Shown in pieces: positions 1-5,143 of a stretch of DNA of 5,463 nt. A program made the translations under genes and the position numbers. Positions within the stretch are counted from its first letter, which is position 1. Every line of letters starts with the position of its first letter. Origin of the DNA: Ignavibacteriaceae bacterium (GTDB taxonomy: Bacteria; Bacteroidota; Ignavibacteria; Ignavibacteriales; Ignavibacteriaceae); contig JARLHB010000566.1 in assembly GCA_031292465.1 (NCBI GenBank), positions 1 to 5,463 on the forward strand. Reading direction: 5' to 3'. The notes beneath the pieces were generated by a model that ran no database searches, had not been told where the DNA came from, and saw nothing but the letters and a program-made list of their open reading frames with translations.

Positions 1-16
1 CGTCGAAGTGCGTTTT

Positions 17-262
17 TCAATTCGGAGTCGTTATTGTTGATTTTTCGACTTCTTTGTTTTTATTATTTCGTATCTTGGAAAGGATGCTTGAAAGGAAGAA
101 GAATGTTACTATCGGCACAGACCATTTAACACCCCCTAACCCGAATAATAAAACTGCTAATACAAATTGAGCAACAATTCCATCTTTTGTAAGGAATTTT
201 GCCTTAAATGAAATTACCGATATAATAAGGGCAACAATTAATGTAATAAGTAGGTGCAGCAT
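17..262 (-). CDS. DUF92-like membrane protein, N-terminal part, probably frameshifted
   Basis: The 81-residue product is very hydrophobic, with membrane segments at about residues 3-19, 28-43 and 47-62. The stretch GLGG-KW-VPI-TFF-LSS-LSK (residues 41-63) resembles the start of the DUF92 family, integral membrane proteins that include the plant phytyl-phosphate kinase VTE6. Family members usually exceed 200 residues, so this one is far too short. After E73-K74 the frame runs into a stop (complement of 17-19), but the -1 frame stays open to the window edge (reading I-N-N-N-D-S-E-L-K-N). One extra A in the A5 run at about 41-45 would join the two. Upstream, the -1 frame is closed by tandem TAA codons, so the switch must fall in this short zone. 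It could be a sequencing error, a pseudogene or, less likely, a real short protein. The ATG has no clear Shine-Dalgarno sequence. The family assignment is from pattern recall only, and the role in this organism is unknown. Confidence 0.6.
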   Translation of the reverse strand: MLHLLITLIVALIISVISFKAKFLTKDGIVAQFVLAVLLFGLGGVKWSVPIVTFFFLSSILSKIRNNKNKEVEKSTITTPN

Positions 263-454
263 TAGCCGTATTATTATGTTTTACTAATATAAAATTTCTT
301 CTAAATAAAATCAGCATTTTAATCAATCTGATTTTTCATACACCCATAATACTATATAAGTTGTATATTTTAATTATTCTTTATTATTAAAAGAAGAAAA
401 TGTATTTTAGTGTTTACAAGTTAGAGATGTCTGTTATTATCCTATAGTATATTT

Positions 455-463
455 AAGGAAGAG
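455..463 (+). promoter_or_regulatory. ribosome binding site of the beta-barrel gene
   Basis: The purine run AAGGAAGAG lies just before the ATG at 466. It supports that start, which also gives a complete signal peptide. The AT-rich 203-bp stretch upstream (263-465), shared with the divergent DUF92-like gene, has several TATA-like hexamers. None has a well-spaced partner box, so I call no promoter there. Confidence 0.65.
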
Positions 464-465
464 AA

Positions 466-1071
466 ATGAGAAAATCGATAATATTTACCAGTGTTTTATT
501 CTTGTTTATGCTTTTCAGTACCATATCCTCAGCACAGATAGTACAATTTGGGCTTGGCGGCGGGTTAACGCAAATCACAACCCCTAAATTATATACGGGC
601 AGTGTTGCAAATGCAGATTATGGCTTTAACGGCAATTACCATTTTACAATTCTGACTAAATTTAATATACCTATGTCAAAAGTAACCCCTGAAGCATTTT
701 TAGATTATCATATCCTAAGGGGCAGCGGCAGCTATCAGGATACTGCTGTAAGTACTTCCCTGTCTATTCTTTCTGTTGGCGCTGAAGGTGAATATTTTCT
801 ATTCCAACTGCCCGGCTTTAAGCCTTATGTACTGGCAGACTTATCATACAACAATTTTAGCCAGTTGCAGTTAGATATAGGCAGTAATTCTTATGTACAG
901 CTAAGCCATTCAAACATAGGCGGGGCACTTGGAATCGGTTCTGAGGTAACTATAATGCCTAAAATTGATTTTGATATCAGCGCCAAATTTAGTTATTATA
1001 ACCTAACAGGCAGGCAAAGCGGTGATGATGTTGTCAGGGCTTTTACTTTAAATATAATTCTGCTGTTCTAA
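466..1071 (+). CDS. secreted outer-membrane beta-barrel protein
   Basis: The 201-residue product begins with a classic Sec signal peptide: M-R-K, a hydrophobic core at about residues 5-19, and a likely signal peptidase I site after S-S-A23, before Q24. The mature part of about 178 residues alternates polar and hydrophobic residues and is rich in Gly, Tyr, Phe, Ser and Asn, as in small (about 8-strand) barrels of the OMP_b-brl/OmpA-like kind. Examples are the FGLGGGLTQI strand near residue 28, the FKPYVLADLSYNNF strand in the middle, and the terminal FTLNIILLF. The last residue is an aromatic Phe, the usual signal for insertion by the BAM machinery. Family members are porin-like or structural, and no substrate can be read from this sequence. 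A good ribosome binding site lies upstream and a strong terminator follows, so the gene is probably transcribed alone. It has no functional link to its neighbours that I can see. Confidence 0.85.
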   Translation: MRKSIIFTSVLFLFMLFSTISSAQIVQFGLGGGLTQITTPKLYTGSVANADYGFNGNYHFTILTKFNIPMSKVTPEAFLDYHILRGSGSYQDTAVSTSLSILSVGAEGEYFLFQLPGFKPYVLADLSYNNFSQLQLDIGSNSYVQLSHSNIGGALGIGSEVTIMPKIDFDISAKFSYYNLTGRQSGDDVVRAFTLNIILLF

Positions 1072-1090
1072 TTTTATTCCCACTAATTTT

Positions 1091-1119
1091 AGGCGAAGAT
1101 TTATTCCTTCGCCTTTTTT
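1091..1119 (+). terminator. intrinsic terminator after the beta-barrel gene
   Basis: AGGCGAAG (1091-1098) pairs perfectly with CTTCGCCT (1107-1114) around an 8-nt loop and runs into a T6 tract (1114-1119). It begins 20 bp after the stop codon. There is no A-run on the left side, so it works only on the plus strand. Confidence 0.9.
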
Positions 1120-1124
1120 ATTTT

Positions 1125-1327
1125 AAAACATTTCTTAGAATTCAAGCTGCAAATTCTTCTTAACCATTGCGAACAACGCTACAATAAAATATTTTTTTGA
1201 AGTTTAACTTATGCAGTACCAATTTTAGCCCGGATTCAAAAGGCAGGTTAAGAAGGATATGATTACTTAGTCCCGTAACACTCTGTACCAGTTGCAAATT
1301 CCTGCGCCCTAAAGTGTTATTTATTTT
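1125..1327. other. intergenic stretch with weak repeats, no supported gene
   Basis: About 200 bp lie between the terminators of the two flanking transcription units. A 9-bp inverted repeat, TTCTTAACC (1157-1165) and GGTTAAGAA (1246-1254), is separated by 80 bp. A direct repeat, AGCTGCAAATTC (1145-1156) and AGTTGCAAATTC (1290-1301), matches at 11 of 12 positions. On the minus strand a frame of 57 codons is open between a TGA (1334-1336) and a TAA (1160-1162). It has no ATG or GTG and no ribosome binding site. The stretch may be a decayed gene or repeat, and nothing here can be named. Confidence 0.4.
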
Positions 1328-1358
1328 TAAAAATCAAAACCCCTGCCTAAGCAGGGGT
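1328..1358 (-). terminator. intrinsic terminator of the tRNA-Leu gene
   Basis: ACCCCTGC (1339-1346) and GCAGGGGT (1351-1358) form a perfect 8-bp stem with a 4-nt loop. On the minus strand the stem is followed by TTTGATTTTT. It lies 16 bp beyond the 3' end of the tRNA. The plus-strand side has no continuous T tract, so termination is assigned to the minus strand. Confidence 0.85.
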
Positions 1359-1374
1359 CAAAAATTGTTTTTAG

Positions 1375-1458
1375 TGCGGAAGACGGGACTTGAACCCGTA
1401 CGCCAGTTAAGGCACTACCCCCTCAAAGTAGCGTGTATACCAATTTCACCACTTCCGC
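1375..1458 (-). tRNA. tRNA-Leu, anticodon GAG
   Basis: A full class II tRNA can be folded by eye. The acceptor stem GCGGAAG (1458-1452) pairs with CTTCCGC (1382-1376), with discriminator A at 1375. The D arm carries GG-TA (TTGGTA). The anticodon stem CTACT/GGTAG contains one T-G pair and holds loop TTGAGGG with anticodon GAG (1424-1422). The long variable arm GCC-TTAACT-GGC is typical of tRNA-Leu, and the T arm is ACGGG-TTCAAGT-CCCGT. The sequence closely follows bacterial tRNA-Leu(GAG), which reads CUC and CUU codons. The base after the discriminator is C but CCA is not encoded, so the 3' CCA must be added by nucleotidyltransferase. It has its own promoter and terminator. It lies downstream of the sigma operon in the same direction but appears to be independent. 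Confidence 0.97.
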
Positions 1459-1474
1459 AAAAATTCAGATTAAA

Positions 1475-1503
1475 AAGATAGTTTTGTCAGACTTGAAAAT
1501 CAA
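1475..1503 (-). promoter_or_regulatory. promoter of the tRNA-Leu gene
   Basis: On the minus strand TTGATT (1503-1498) and TATCTT (1480-1475) are separated by exactly 17 bp, and the -10 box ends 16 bp before the tRNA. Read in the Bacteroidota style, TATCTTTT also fits TAnnTTTG at 7 of 8 positions, with a TTG 20 bp upstream. Both readings point to the same place. Confidence 0.7.
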
Positions 1504-1554
1504 CCCCTTTATTAAAATTTTTGCGAAATTTTCAGAAAAAAAACATAAATAATT

Positions 1555-2028
1555 CTAATGTTTGCCTTTGCGCCGTTCCTGCATCAGGGCTGCACGGATT
1601 TCATCCTTAAATCTGCGTTCAAAGACCATTACTTTTGCTATCTGCTTATAAGTTAAAATATCGTTCAAGGAGTTATAAAATTCCAGTTTCTTTTTAAGAA
1701 GTTTGGCTTCAAGGTCCTGGTACTGCTCAATCATTTTTTTCAGTTCTTCGTCGTTTTTACCATCATTTTTCTTTGTCAAATCAGACATCTGGTCAATCAG
1801 ATTTATAGTGCTTTTAATTAGCTGCGATTGTTCTTCCCTGTACTTTGTTCTTCTGGTAAAAAATTTCAAAGTGGTCTGCTCATCCATACCAAGAGTCTCA
1901 ATAAGCTTAACCTTCTCAAGCTCTTCAATTTTCTTCATCGCTCCCTGGTCAGGACGTTTCATATCCTGTGCATTAATAACAAACGCCGCAATTAAGACAA
2001 ATGAAACAACAGCAATTAATTTATTCAT
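1555..2028 (-). CDS. periplasmic Spy/CnrX-like helical protein, likely sensor of the ECF system
   Basis: The 157-residue product starts with a signal peptide (core at residues 4-17, cleavage after I-N-A20, before Q21). The rest is highly charged and almost entirely helical or coiled coil. Two LTxxQ-like motifs frame it: LGMDEQ at 46-51 and LTYKQ at 125-129. They match the two-motif layout of the Spy/CpxP/ZraP/CnrX superfamily. In CnrYXH-type systems such a protein senses the periplasmic signal and controls the anti-sigma factor, and similar genes beside ECF cassettes in Bacteroidota are often called sensors of ECF-type sigma factors. Here it is the third gene of a sigma/anti-sigma operon, 11 bp after the anti-sigma stop, with its own ribosome site AGGGAA (2033-2038). 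The only His is the last residue and there is no Cys, so metal sensing is not supported. It could instead be a chaperone made under sigma control. Confidence 0.75.
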   Translation of the reverse strand: MNKLIAVVSFVLIAAFVINAQDMKRPDQGAMKKIEELEKVKLIETLGMDEQTTLKFFTRRTKYREEQSQLIKSTINLIDQMSDLTKKNDGKNDEELKKMIEQYQDLEAKLLKKKLEFYNSLNDILTYKQIAKVMVFERRFKDEIRAALMQERRKGKH

Positions 2029-2039
2029 AATATTCCCTG

Positions 2040-2657
2040 TTATAAAATTTTCTTATGTAAAATTTCTTTATAGATGGCATCAATTTCTTTTTCGTCAACG
2101 CCCTGCAGTATAGTTTGGATATCGGTAGTGTTGTTATCCGGAGCCGATATTTCGCTTAAACTTTGCGGGGTTAAACCCAGCTCACGAATAAGCATGGAGT
2201 TTAACAACGTATCGTAACCCGCAGCTTCATCCCTGTTCATACTTACAAGGTCAAATTGATCCGATAAAGCAGATGCATCCTGAACAGGTTCAATATTTAC
2301 AATTTTGGATGTATTATTTTGTACTGCAATATTATCATTTTTTGTATTATTATTCATTACGAAAAACATTACAATAAATACGGCGGTGGCAGTTGTAACG
2401 CTGTATGCAATACCGGGAAACAAGCGGAATTTCTTTTTCCGTTCAGCCCTGCCTCTAAATTTAGGAACCATTTGGACAAAATAATCTTCTTCAACCGGAA
2501 TATTCTTCATTCCTTTTATACCTGAATTAAAGTCTGTTAATAACTTCAATTCATCTCTTAACGGTTGTGAGTTATTTAGTTCTTCTTCAAATGCAGTTTT
2601 TTCTTCAGCGCTCATTTGGCCGTCGAGATAAAGAATAATTTTATCGCTGTTTTTCAT
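2040..2657 (-). CDS. single-pass membrane anti-sigma factor
   Basis: The 205-residue product has the usual anti-sigma layout. An N-terminal helical segment (residues 5-45, ILYLDGQMSAEEKTAFEEEL) resembles the sigma-binding start of many anti-sigma factors. A basic stretch (residues 68-78, R-G-R-A-E-R-K-K-K) follows, then one membrane helix at about 81-101, then a periplasmic tail of about 100 residues rich in Asn, Asp and Ser. The basic residues before the helix place the N-terminus in the cytoplasm. It lacks the HxxxCxxC zinc motif of ZAS anti-sigma factors. It begins 1 bp after the sigma stop codon, so the two are probably translationally coupled. The family holds its partner sigma factor at the membrane until an envelope signal arrives. 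The periplasmic tail has no recognisable domain and probably meets the Spy-like product of the next gene. The call rests on architecture and position more than on sequence identity. Confidence 0.8.
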   Translation of the reverse strand: MKNSDKIILYLDGQMSAEEKTAFEEELNNSQPLRDELKLLTDFNSGIKGMKNIPVEEDYFVQMVPKFRGRAERKKKFRLFPGIAYSVTTATAVFIVMFFVMNNNTKNDNIAVQNNTSKIVNIEPVQDASALSDQFDLVSMNRDEAAGYDTLLNSMLIRELGLTPQSLSEISAPDNNTTDIQTILQGVDEKEIDAIYKEILHKKIL

Positions 2658-2658
2658 T

Positions 2659-3201
2659 TTATTTCATTAGCTCCATAATCTTTTTCATTGCATGGAAGTA
2701 ATTGGCTTTTAATCCGCCGATACTTTTACCTGTTATTTCAGAAATTTCTTCATAACTAAGTTCGTTAAAACTCCTCATAATAAATACCTCTCTTTGCTTG
2801 GCAGGTATTTTTAGAAGGGCTTTTTCACGCCTTTCAAGCTTCTCTTTAGTTTCAATATCTCTTACGATATCTTCACTGCTTCTTATGCTTTTTGCTTCCT
2901 GATCCTCAAAAGAGAAGTATTGCTTTAAGTTTTTTTTCCGGAGAAAGTTTATGCTTCTTGTGGCGGTAATTCTGTATATCCATGTATAAAGAGACGATTT
3001 AAATTGAAAGTCTTTCAGCTTTTCATAAAGTACCATTAAAACTTCCTGAACAATCTCATCGGCATCCAGATGATTACCAGTCATCCTTCTTGCATGCCAG
3101 TATATCTTCTGCTGATACTTCAAAACAATTTTATTAAACGCGCTTTCATCGCCGCCTATAAAACTATTTACAAGATCAAAATCGCCGCTTTGCTCCGTCA
3201 T
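2659..3201 (-). CDS. ECF-type RNA polymerase sigma factor
   Basis: The 180-residue product has the two domains of group 4 (ECF) sigma factors and the normal length. Sigma2 covers about residues 10-90, with the region 2.2 core DADEIVQEVLMVLYEKL (46-62) and the region 2.3-2.4 -10 recognition stretch SLYTWIYRITATRSINFLRK (70-89). Sigma4 covers about 128-180, with LLKIPAKQREVFIMRSF followed by the helix-turn-helix LSYEEISEITGKSIGGLK (147-164), which should read the -35 box. There is no region 1.1 or region 3. The start at 3201 gives a normal ECF N-terminus and has only a weak purine run (AAGAGAAG) before it. It is the first gene of a three-gene operon with its presumed anti-sigma factor and a periplasmic Spy-like protein. 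It diverges from a second Spy-like gene, which is a probable target. Autoregulation is likely but not shown. Confidence 0.95.
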   Translation of the reverse strand: MTEQSGDFDLVNSFIGGDESAFNKIVLKYQQKIYWHARRMTGNHLDADEIVQEVLMVLYEKLKDFQFKSSLYTWIYRITATRSINFLRKKNLKQYFSFEDQEAKSIRSSEDIVRDIETKEKLERREKALLKIPAKQREVFIMRSFNELSYEEISEITGKSIGGLKANYFHAMKKIMELMK

Positions 3202-3231
3202 CTTCTCTTAATCTTTACAATTTGACAATCT

Positions 3232-3258
3232 AAAGTGTGAAACGGTTTAACTTCCGGA
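3232..3258. repeat. direct repeat, copy A, in the divergent control region
   Basis: The pattern AAAGTG-2 nt-AAAC-4 nt-TAACTT-2 nt-GGA occurs here and again at 3291-3316, where the middle spacer is 3 nt. It contains TGAAAC (3238-3243), which equals the -35 box of the Bacillus sigma-W type of ECF promoter. No matching -10 box is obvious, so this may be a factor-binding site or an ECF promoter element. Confidence 0.5.
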
Positions 3259-3269
3259 TTAATTAAACC
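3244..3269. promoter_or_regulatory. dyad at the start of the sigma operon, possible operator
   Basis: GGTTTAA (3244-3250) and TTAAACC (3263-3269) are perfect inverted copies with a 12-bp centre. The dyad abuts the proposed -7 box of the sigma operon and would cover its transcription start. It partly overlaps repeat copy A. It could be bound by a dimeric regulator or form a weak hairpin in the leader. Confidence 0.4.
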
Positions 3270-3300
3270 AAAGTTAAGGTGCTAATGTCAAAAGTGCAAA
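3269..3300 (-). promoter_or_regulatory. Bacteroidota-type promoter of the sigma/anti-sigma operon
   Basis: On the minus strand TTTG (3300-3297) is followed after 20 bp by TAACTTTG (3276-3269), an exact match to the TAnnTTTG -7 box known from Bacteroidota housekeeping promoters. Transcription would begin near 3262 and give a leader of about 60 nt before the ATG at 3201. The fit suggests basal housekeeping expression of the sigma operon. A separate ECF promoter may also exist. Confidence 0.5.
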
Positions 3301-3316
3301 ACTTATAACTTTAGGA
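3291..3316. repeat. direct repeat, copy B, before the divergent Spy-like gene
   Basis: AAAGTG-2 nt-AAAC-3 nt-TAACTT-2 nt-GGA matches copy A (3232-3258) at all 19 named positions, 59 bp further along. It ends inside the ribosome binding site of the Spy-like gene, so protein bound here could block both translation-proximal transcription and the opposing promoter. Confidence 0.5.
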
Positions 3317-3318
3317 GA
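3313..3318 (+). promoter_or_regulatory. ribosome binding site that bears on the Spy-like gene start
   Basis: AGGAGA is the best Shine-Dalgarno sequence in the window. AGGAG ends only 3 nt before the ATG at 3321 but 6 nt before the second ATG at 3324, so translation may really begin at residue Met2. The signal peptide works with either start. Confidence 0.75.
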
Positions 3319-3320
3319 AC

Positions 3321-3812
3321 ATGATGAAAACTTTAGCATTATCAATTATAACGGTAATACTCTTTACGTTTTGTACAGTAGGTACAGGCAATGCCCAGCA
3401 GAATCCCGATAAAGGGCATGCTTCCGGTAAAGGCATGAAGGGTATGATGGCACACAAAGATGATATGATGAAAAAACTAAACTTATCCGACCAGCAAAAG
3501 GATAAGATTGCAGACCTAAAAACTTCTTTTCAAAAGAATATGGTAGACTTACGCTCAGACCTGAAAAAGAATCAGATCGACCTTAAATCATTAAGATCAA
3601 AAGATAATATAACAAGAGAAGATTTGATCGCCTCTGTTGATAAGGTTAATAAGAGTAAAAATGCAATAGCATTGGCTTTCGCAAATCATATTTTTGATGT
3701 TTACCAGGTCCTTACTCCTGAACAGCAAAAGACGTGGAAAGAGAATGCAAAAGGCAAAAATTTCCATGGGAAAAGAGGCCACTTTGGCTTTGACAGCGAA
3801 GACAGGTTCTAA
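3321..3812 (+). CDS. periplasmic Spy/CpxP-like protein, Met/His-bearing
   Basis: The 163-residue product has a signal peptide (core at about residues 4-18, cleavage after G-N-A25, before QQ). The Cys at 18 is not in a proper lipobox. A short Gly/Lys segment carrying H33, M39, M42, M43, H45, M49 and M50 comes first. The helical body opens with LNLSDQQ (53-59) and closes with LTPEQQ (131-136), the paired LTxxQ motifs of the Spy/CpxP/ZraP family. The C-terminus has H149 and H154. Family members are periplasmic chaperones or metal-binding stress proteins induced by envelope damage. The Met/His clusters would suit copper, zinc or nickel binding, but this is inference. The gene diverges from the ECF sigma operon across 119 bp and is probably a target of that sigma factor. 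A strong terminator follows 21 bp after its stop, so it is monocistronic. Confidence 0.85.
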   Translation: MMKTLALSIITVILFTFCTVGTGNAQQNPDKGHASGKGMKGMMAHKDDMMKKLNLSDQQKDKIADLKTSFQKNMVDLRSDLKKNQIDLKSLRSKDNITREDLIASVDKVNKSKNAIALAFANHIFDVYQVLTPEQQKTWKENAKGKNFHGKRGHFGFDSEDRF

Positions 3813-3833
3813 TAGTTTGTATATGCCATTTTC

Positions 3834-3858
3834 AAGCCCGGTTTTGCCGGGCTTTTTT
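3834..3858 (+). terminator. intrinsic terminator of the Spy-like gene
   Basis: AAGCCCGG (3834-3841) and CCGGGCTT (3847-3854) form a perfect GC-rich stem with a 5-nt loop and run into T6 (3853-3858). The T-run also supplies the stop codon of the convergent minus-strand gene (complement of 3857-3859). Minus-strand transcripts meet the same stem right after their stop but have no T tract behind it, so termination there should be weak. Confidence 0.9.
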
Positions 3859-4912
3859 ATATCTCTGTAAACATCAGAATAATTTTACCAAGTCCCGAAT
3901 TCTTATTAACCGTTTTCACAGGCGGTTCACTAATGTACTTTTCCCTTGCTTCATTAATAATTTGCAAATCCAAAGGATCGGCGGATTTAATCTTTGATAA
4001 AATAGCTGTAGTAACTGCCGTCTGTAATGTGGATGCTTTTATGCGCAGTGTATTAACAGAATACCTTGCCGGATGAATATGAATATACTTTTCACTCTCT
4101 GTATTTAATCTTAAAGTCCATTCCGACCCGTCGGATAAAATAATGATACGGTAATCATTTCCTTCCCCGATAAGCCAATTAATATATGAATCTTTATTGG
4201 TCACATTATACTTTTTTAATTCATCAGCAACAGACTGCATTATTTCTTCAGGAAAAAGTTCCCCGGTATAAATATCAAATTGCGATTTACCCATCTGCAA
4301 CAGATTTGATTTGAGCTCATTAAGCCCGGCTTCTTTTTTTAATGAATAATATTTAACCTGCCCGCATAAAAAAAGCTTATGATGTTTCCACAGGTTAAAC
4401 CTGATAAAACGGGCTAAATCATCTTCTAAATTTATTTCCACTCCGGCTTGAAGGTTAAGTTCCATATAAATAGCACCTTCAACAGGATTATAGCGGTATG
4501 GCGGAATTTCCTTAAAACCGAACTCTTCATAAATCCTTCTTGCGGAAAGCATTGTAAACACAGTATCAAGCCGCATAAATTTATAGCCGGTTCTTTTAGC
4601 TTCGGTTATCAGTATTTCAGTAAGCGCCTTGCCTATGTTTAATCCCCTGTATTTTGGTAAAACAAAGAGCCTTTTCATTTCGCAGGTATCTTTATCAATT
4701 TTTCTTAAAGCAATGCAGCCCGCAGAATCATCATTAAACAAAGCAATGTACAATTTGCCTTCAGGGGCAGCATATTCCCCCGGCAAATTATTTACTTCTT
4801 CTTCAAAATTCTGAAAATCGAGCTTGAATTCAAGTGAATCAGCATATTCCCTGAACAGTTTTCTTACTTTTTCTATTTCATCCGGCGATGCTGCTTTTAT
4901 AAACTTTATCAT
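3857..4912 (-). CDS. GNAT N-acetyltransferase fused to a C-terminal domain of unknown function
   Basis: Residues 1-154 of this 351-residue protein are a complete GNAT fold. They include the core strand KLYIALFNDDSAGCIALRKI (53-72), CEMKRLFVLPKYRG (77-90), the acetyl-CoA loop RGLNIGKAL (89-97), the motif B stretch MRLDTVFTMLSARRIYEEFGF (113-133) and the closing strand AIYMEL (147-152). The pyrophosphate loop normally reads R/Q-x-x-G-x-G/A, and here the middle Gly is Asn92. The sequence resembles single-domain GNATs that end with a PPYRYNP-x-x-GA-x-YMEL tail, so a second domain has been added. Residues about 165-351 form that domain, with WKHHKLF (175-181), SDGSEWTLRL (260-269) and YIHIHPARYS-NTLRIKASTLQTA (276-299). 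I cannot assign it a function. The substrate is unknown. The ATG lacks a Shine-Dalgarno sequence and sits 52 bp from an inverted-repeat element. It is convergent with the Spy-like gene and shows no operon partner. Confidence 0.85.
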   Translation of the reverse strand: MIKFIKAASPDEIEKVRKLFREYADSLEFKLDFQNFEEEVNNLPGEYAAPEGKLYIALFNDDSAGCIALRKIDKDTCEMKRLFVLPKYRGLNIGKALTEILITEAKRTGYKFMRLDTVFTMLSARRIYEEFGFKEIPPYRYNPVEGAIYMELNLQAGVEINLEDDLARFIRFNLWKHHKLFLCGQVKYYSLKKEAGLNELKSNLLQMGKSQFDIYTGELFPEEIMQSVADELKKYNVTNKDSYINWLIGEGNDYRIIILSDGSEWTLRLNTESEKYIHIHPARYSVNTLRIKASTLQTAVTTAILSKIKSADPLDLQIINEAREKYISEPPVKTVNKNSGLGKIILMFTEI

Positions 4913-4964
4913 TTTATTTTAATTGATAATAATGACTATTCTTCTAAGATAATTAAATAAGCTT

Positions 4965-4978
4965 ACTGAAGTTACACA
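4965..4978 (+). repeat. left terminal inverted repeat of the non-coding element
   Basis: ACTGAAGTTACACA is the exact inverse of 5317-5330, and the match stops on both sides. The outermost A may belong to a TTA duplication (4963-4965 and 5330-5332), which would leave 13 bp of true terminal repeat. Confidence 0.85.
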
Positions 4979-4998
4979 AAAATCCGTTTCTTATTAAG

Positions 4999-5027
4999 CC
5001 CGCCATTTAGAGATTGTGTGAAAATTC
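4999..5027 (+). repeat. left subterminal inverted blocks
   Basis: CCCGCCAT (4999-5006) and GTGTGAAAATTC (5016-5027) begin 34 and 51 bp from the left end of the element. Their exact inverses occur at 5291-5298 and 5271-5282. Conservation of these short blocks among diverged spacers suggests protein-binding sites, such as transposase contacts, or selected stems. Confidence 0.75.
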
Positions 5028-5088
5028 AAACTATATTTATAATTATTCAATATTTTGATTTTGCTCTCGCAACTATAAGGGGGTGGTA

Positions 5089-5123
5089 AACCGTTCCGCC
5101 AAAAGCGGACAGGTAAAACGGTT
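5089..5123 (+). repeat. left-arm nested hairpin
   Basis: AACCGTT (5089-5095) pairs with AACGGTT (5117-5123). Inside it CCGC (5096-5099) pairs with GCGG (5105-5108) around loop CAAAA. The 21-nt interior has no counterpart in the right arm, where only 2 nt separate the stem halves. One arm has therefore gained or lost a small hairpin. Confidence 0.7.
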
Positions 5124-5143
5124 GAAGAGGTTTTGGCTTTATC

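Noticed and set aside
413..453. TTTACA and TATAGT/TATATT boxes before the beta-barrel gene as a promoter
   Set aside because: The spacing is 24 bp or more, and the -10 candidates lie almost on the ribosome binding site, leaving no room for a leader.
1512..1540. AAAATTT...AAATTTT inverted repeat after the 157-residue protein as a terminator
   Set aside because: The stem is all A/T and is not followed by a T tract on the minus strand, so it is not a credible intrinsic terminator.
1703..2113. Plus-strand frame of 136 codons opposite the Spy-like and anti-sigma genes
   Set aside because: It is a Ser/Phe-rich shadow of the minus-strand coding genes, spans a gene boundary and has no ribosome binding site.
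2319..2525. Plus-strand frame of 68 codons inside the anti-sigma gene
   Set aside because: Antisense shadow of the membrane helix region, with a Cys/Ile/His-biased composition.
3597..3782. Minus-strand frame of 61 codons inside the divergent Spy-like gene
   Set aside because: Antisense shadow of a gene with clear family motifs and a strong ribosome site.
4448..4814. Two plus-strand frames (64 and 61 codons) inside the GNAT gene
   Set aside because: Both are antisense to the well-supported acetyltransferase domain and lack upstream signals.
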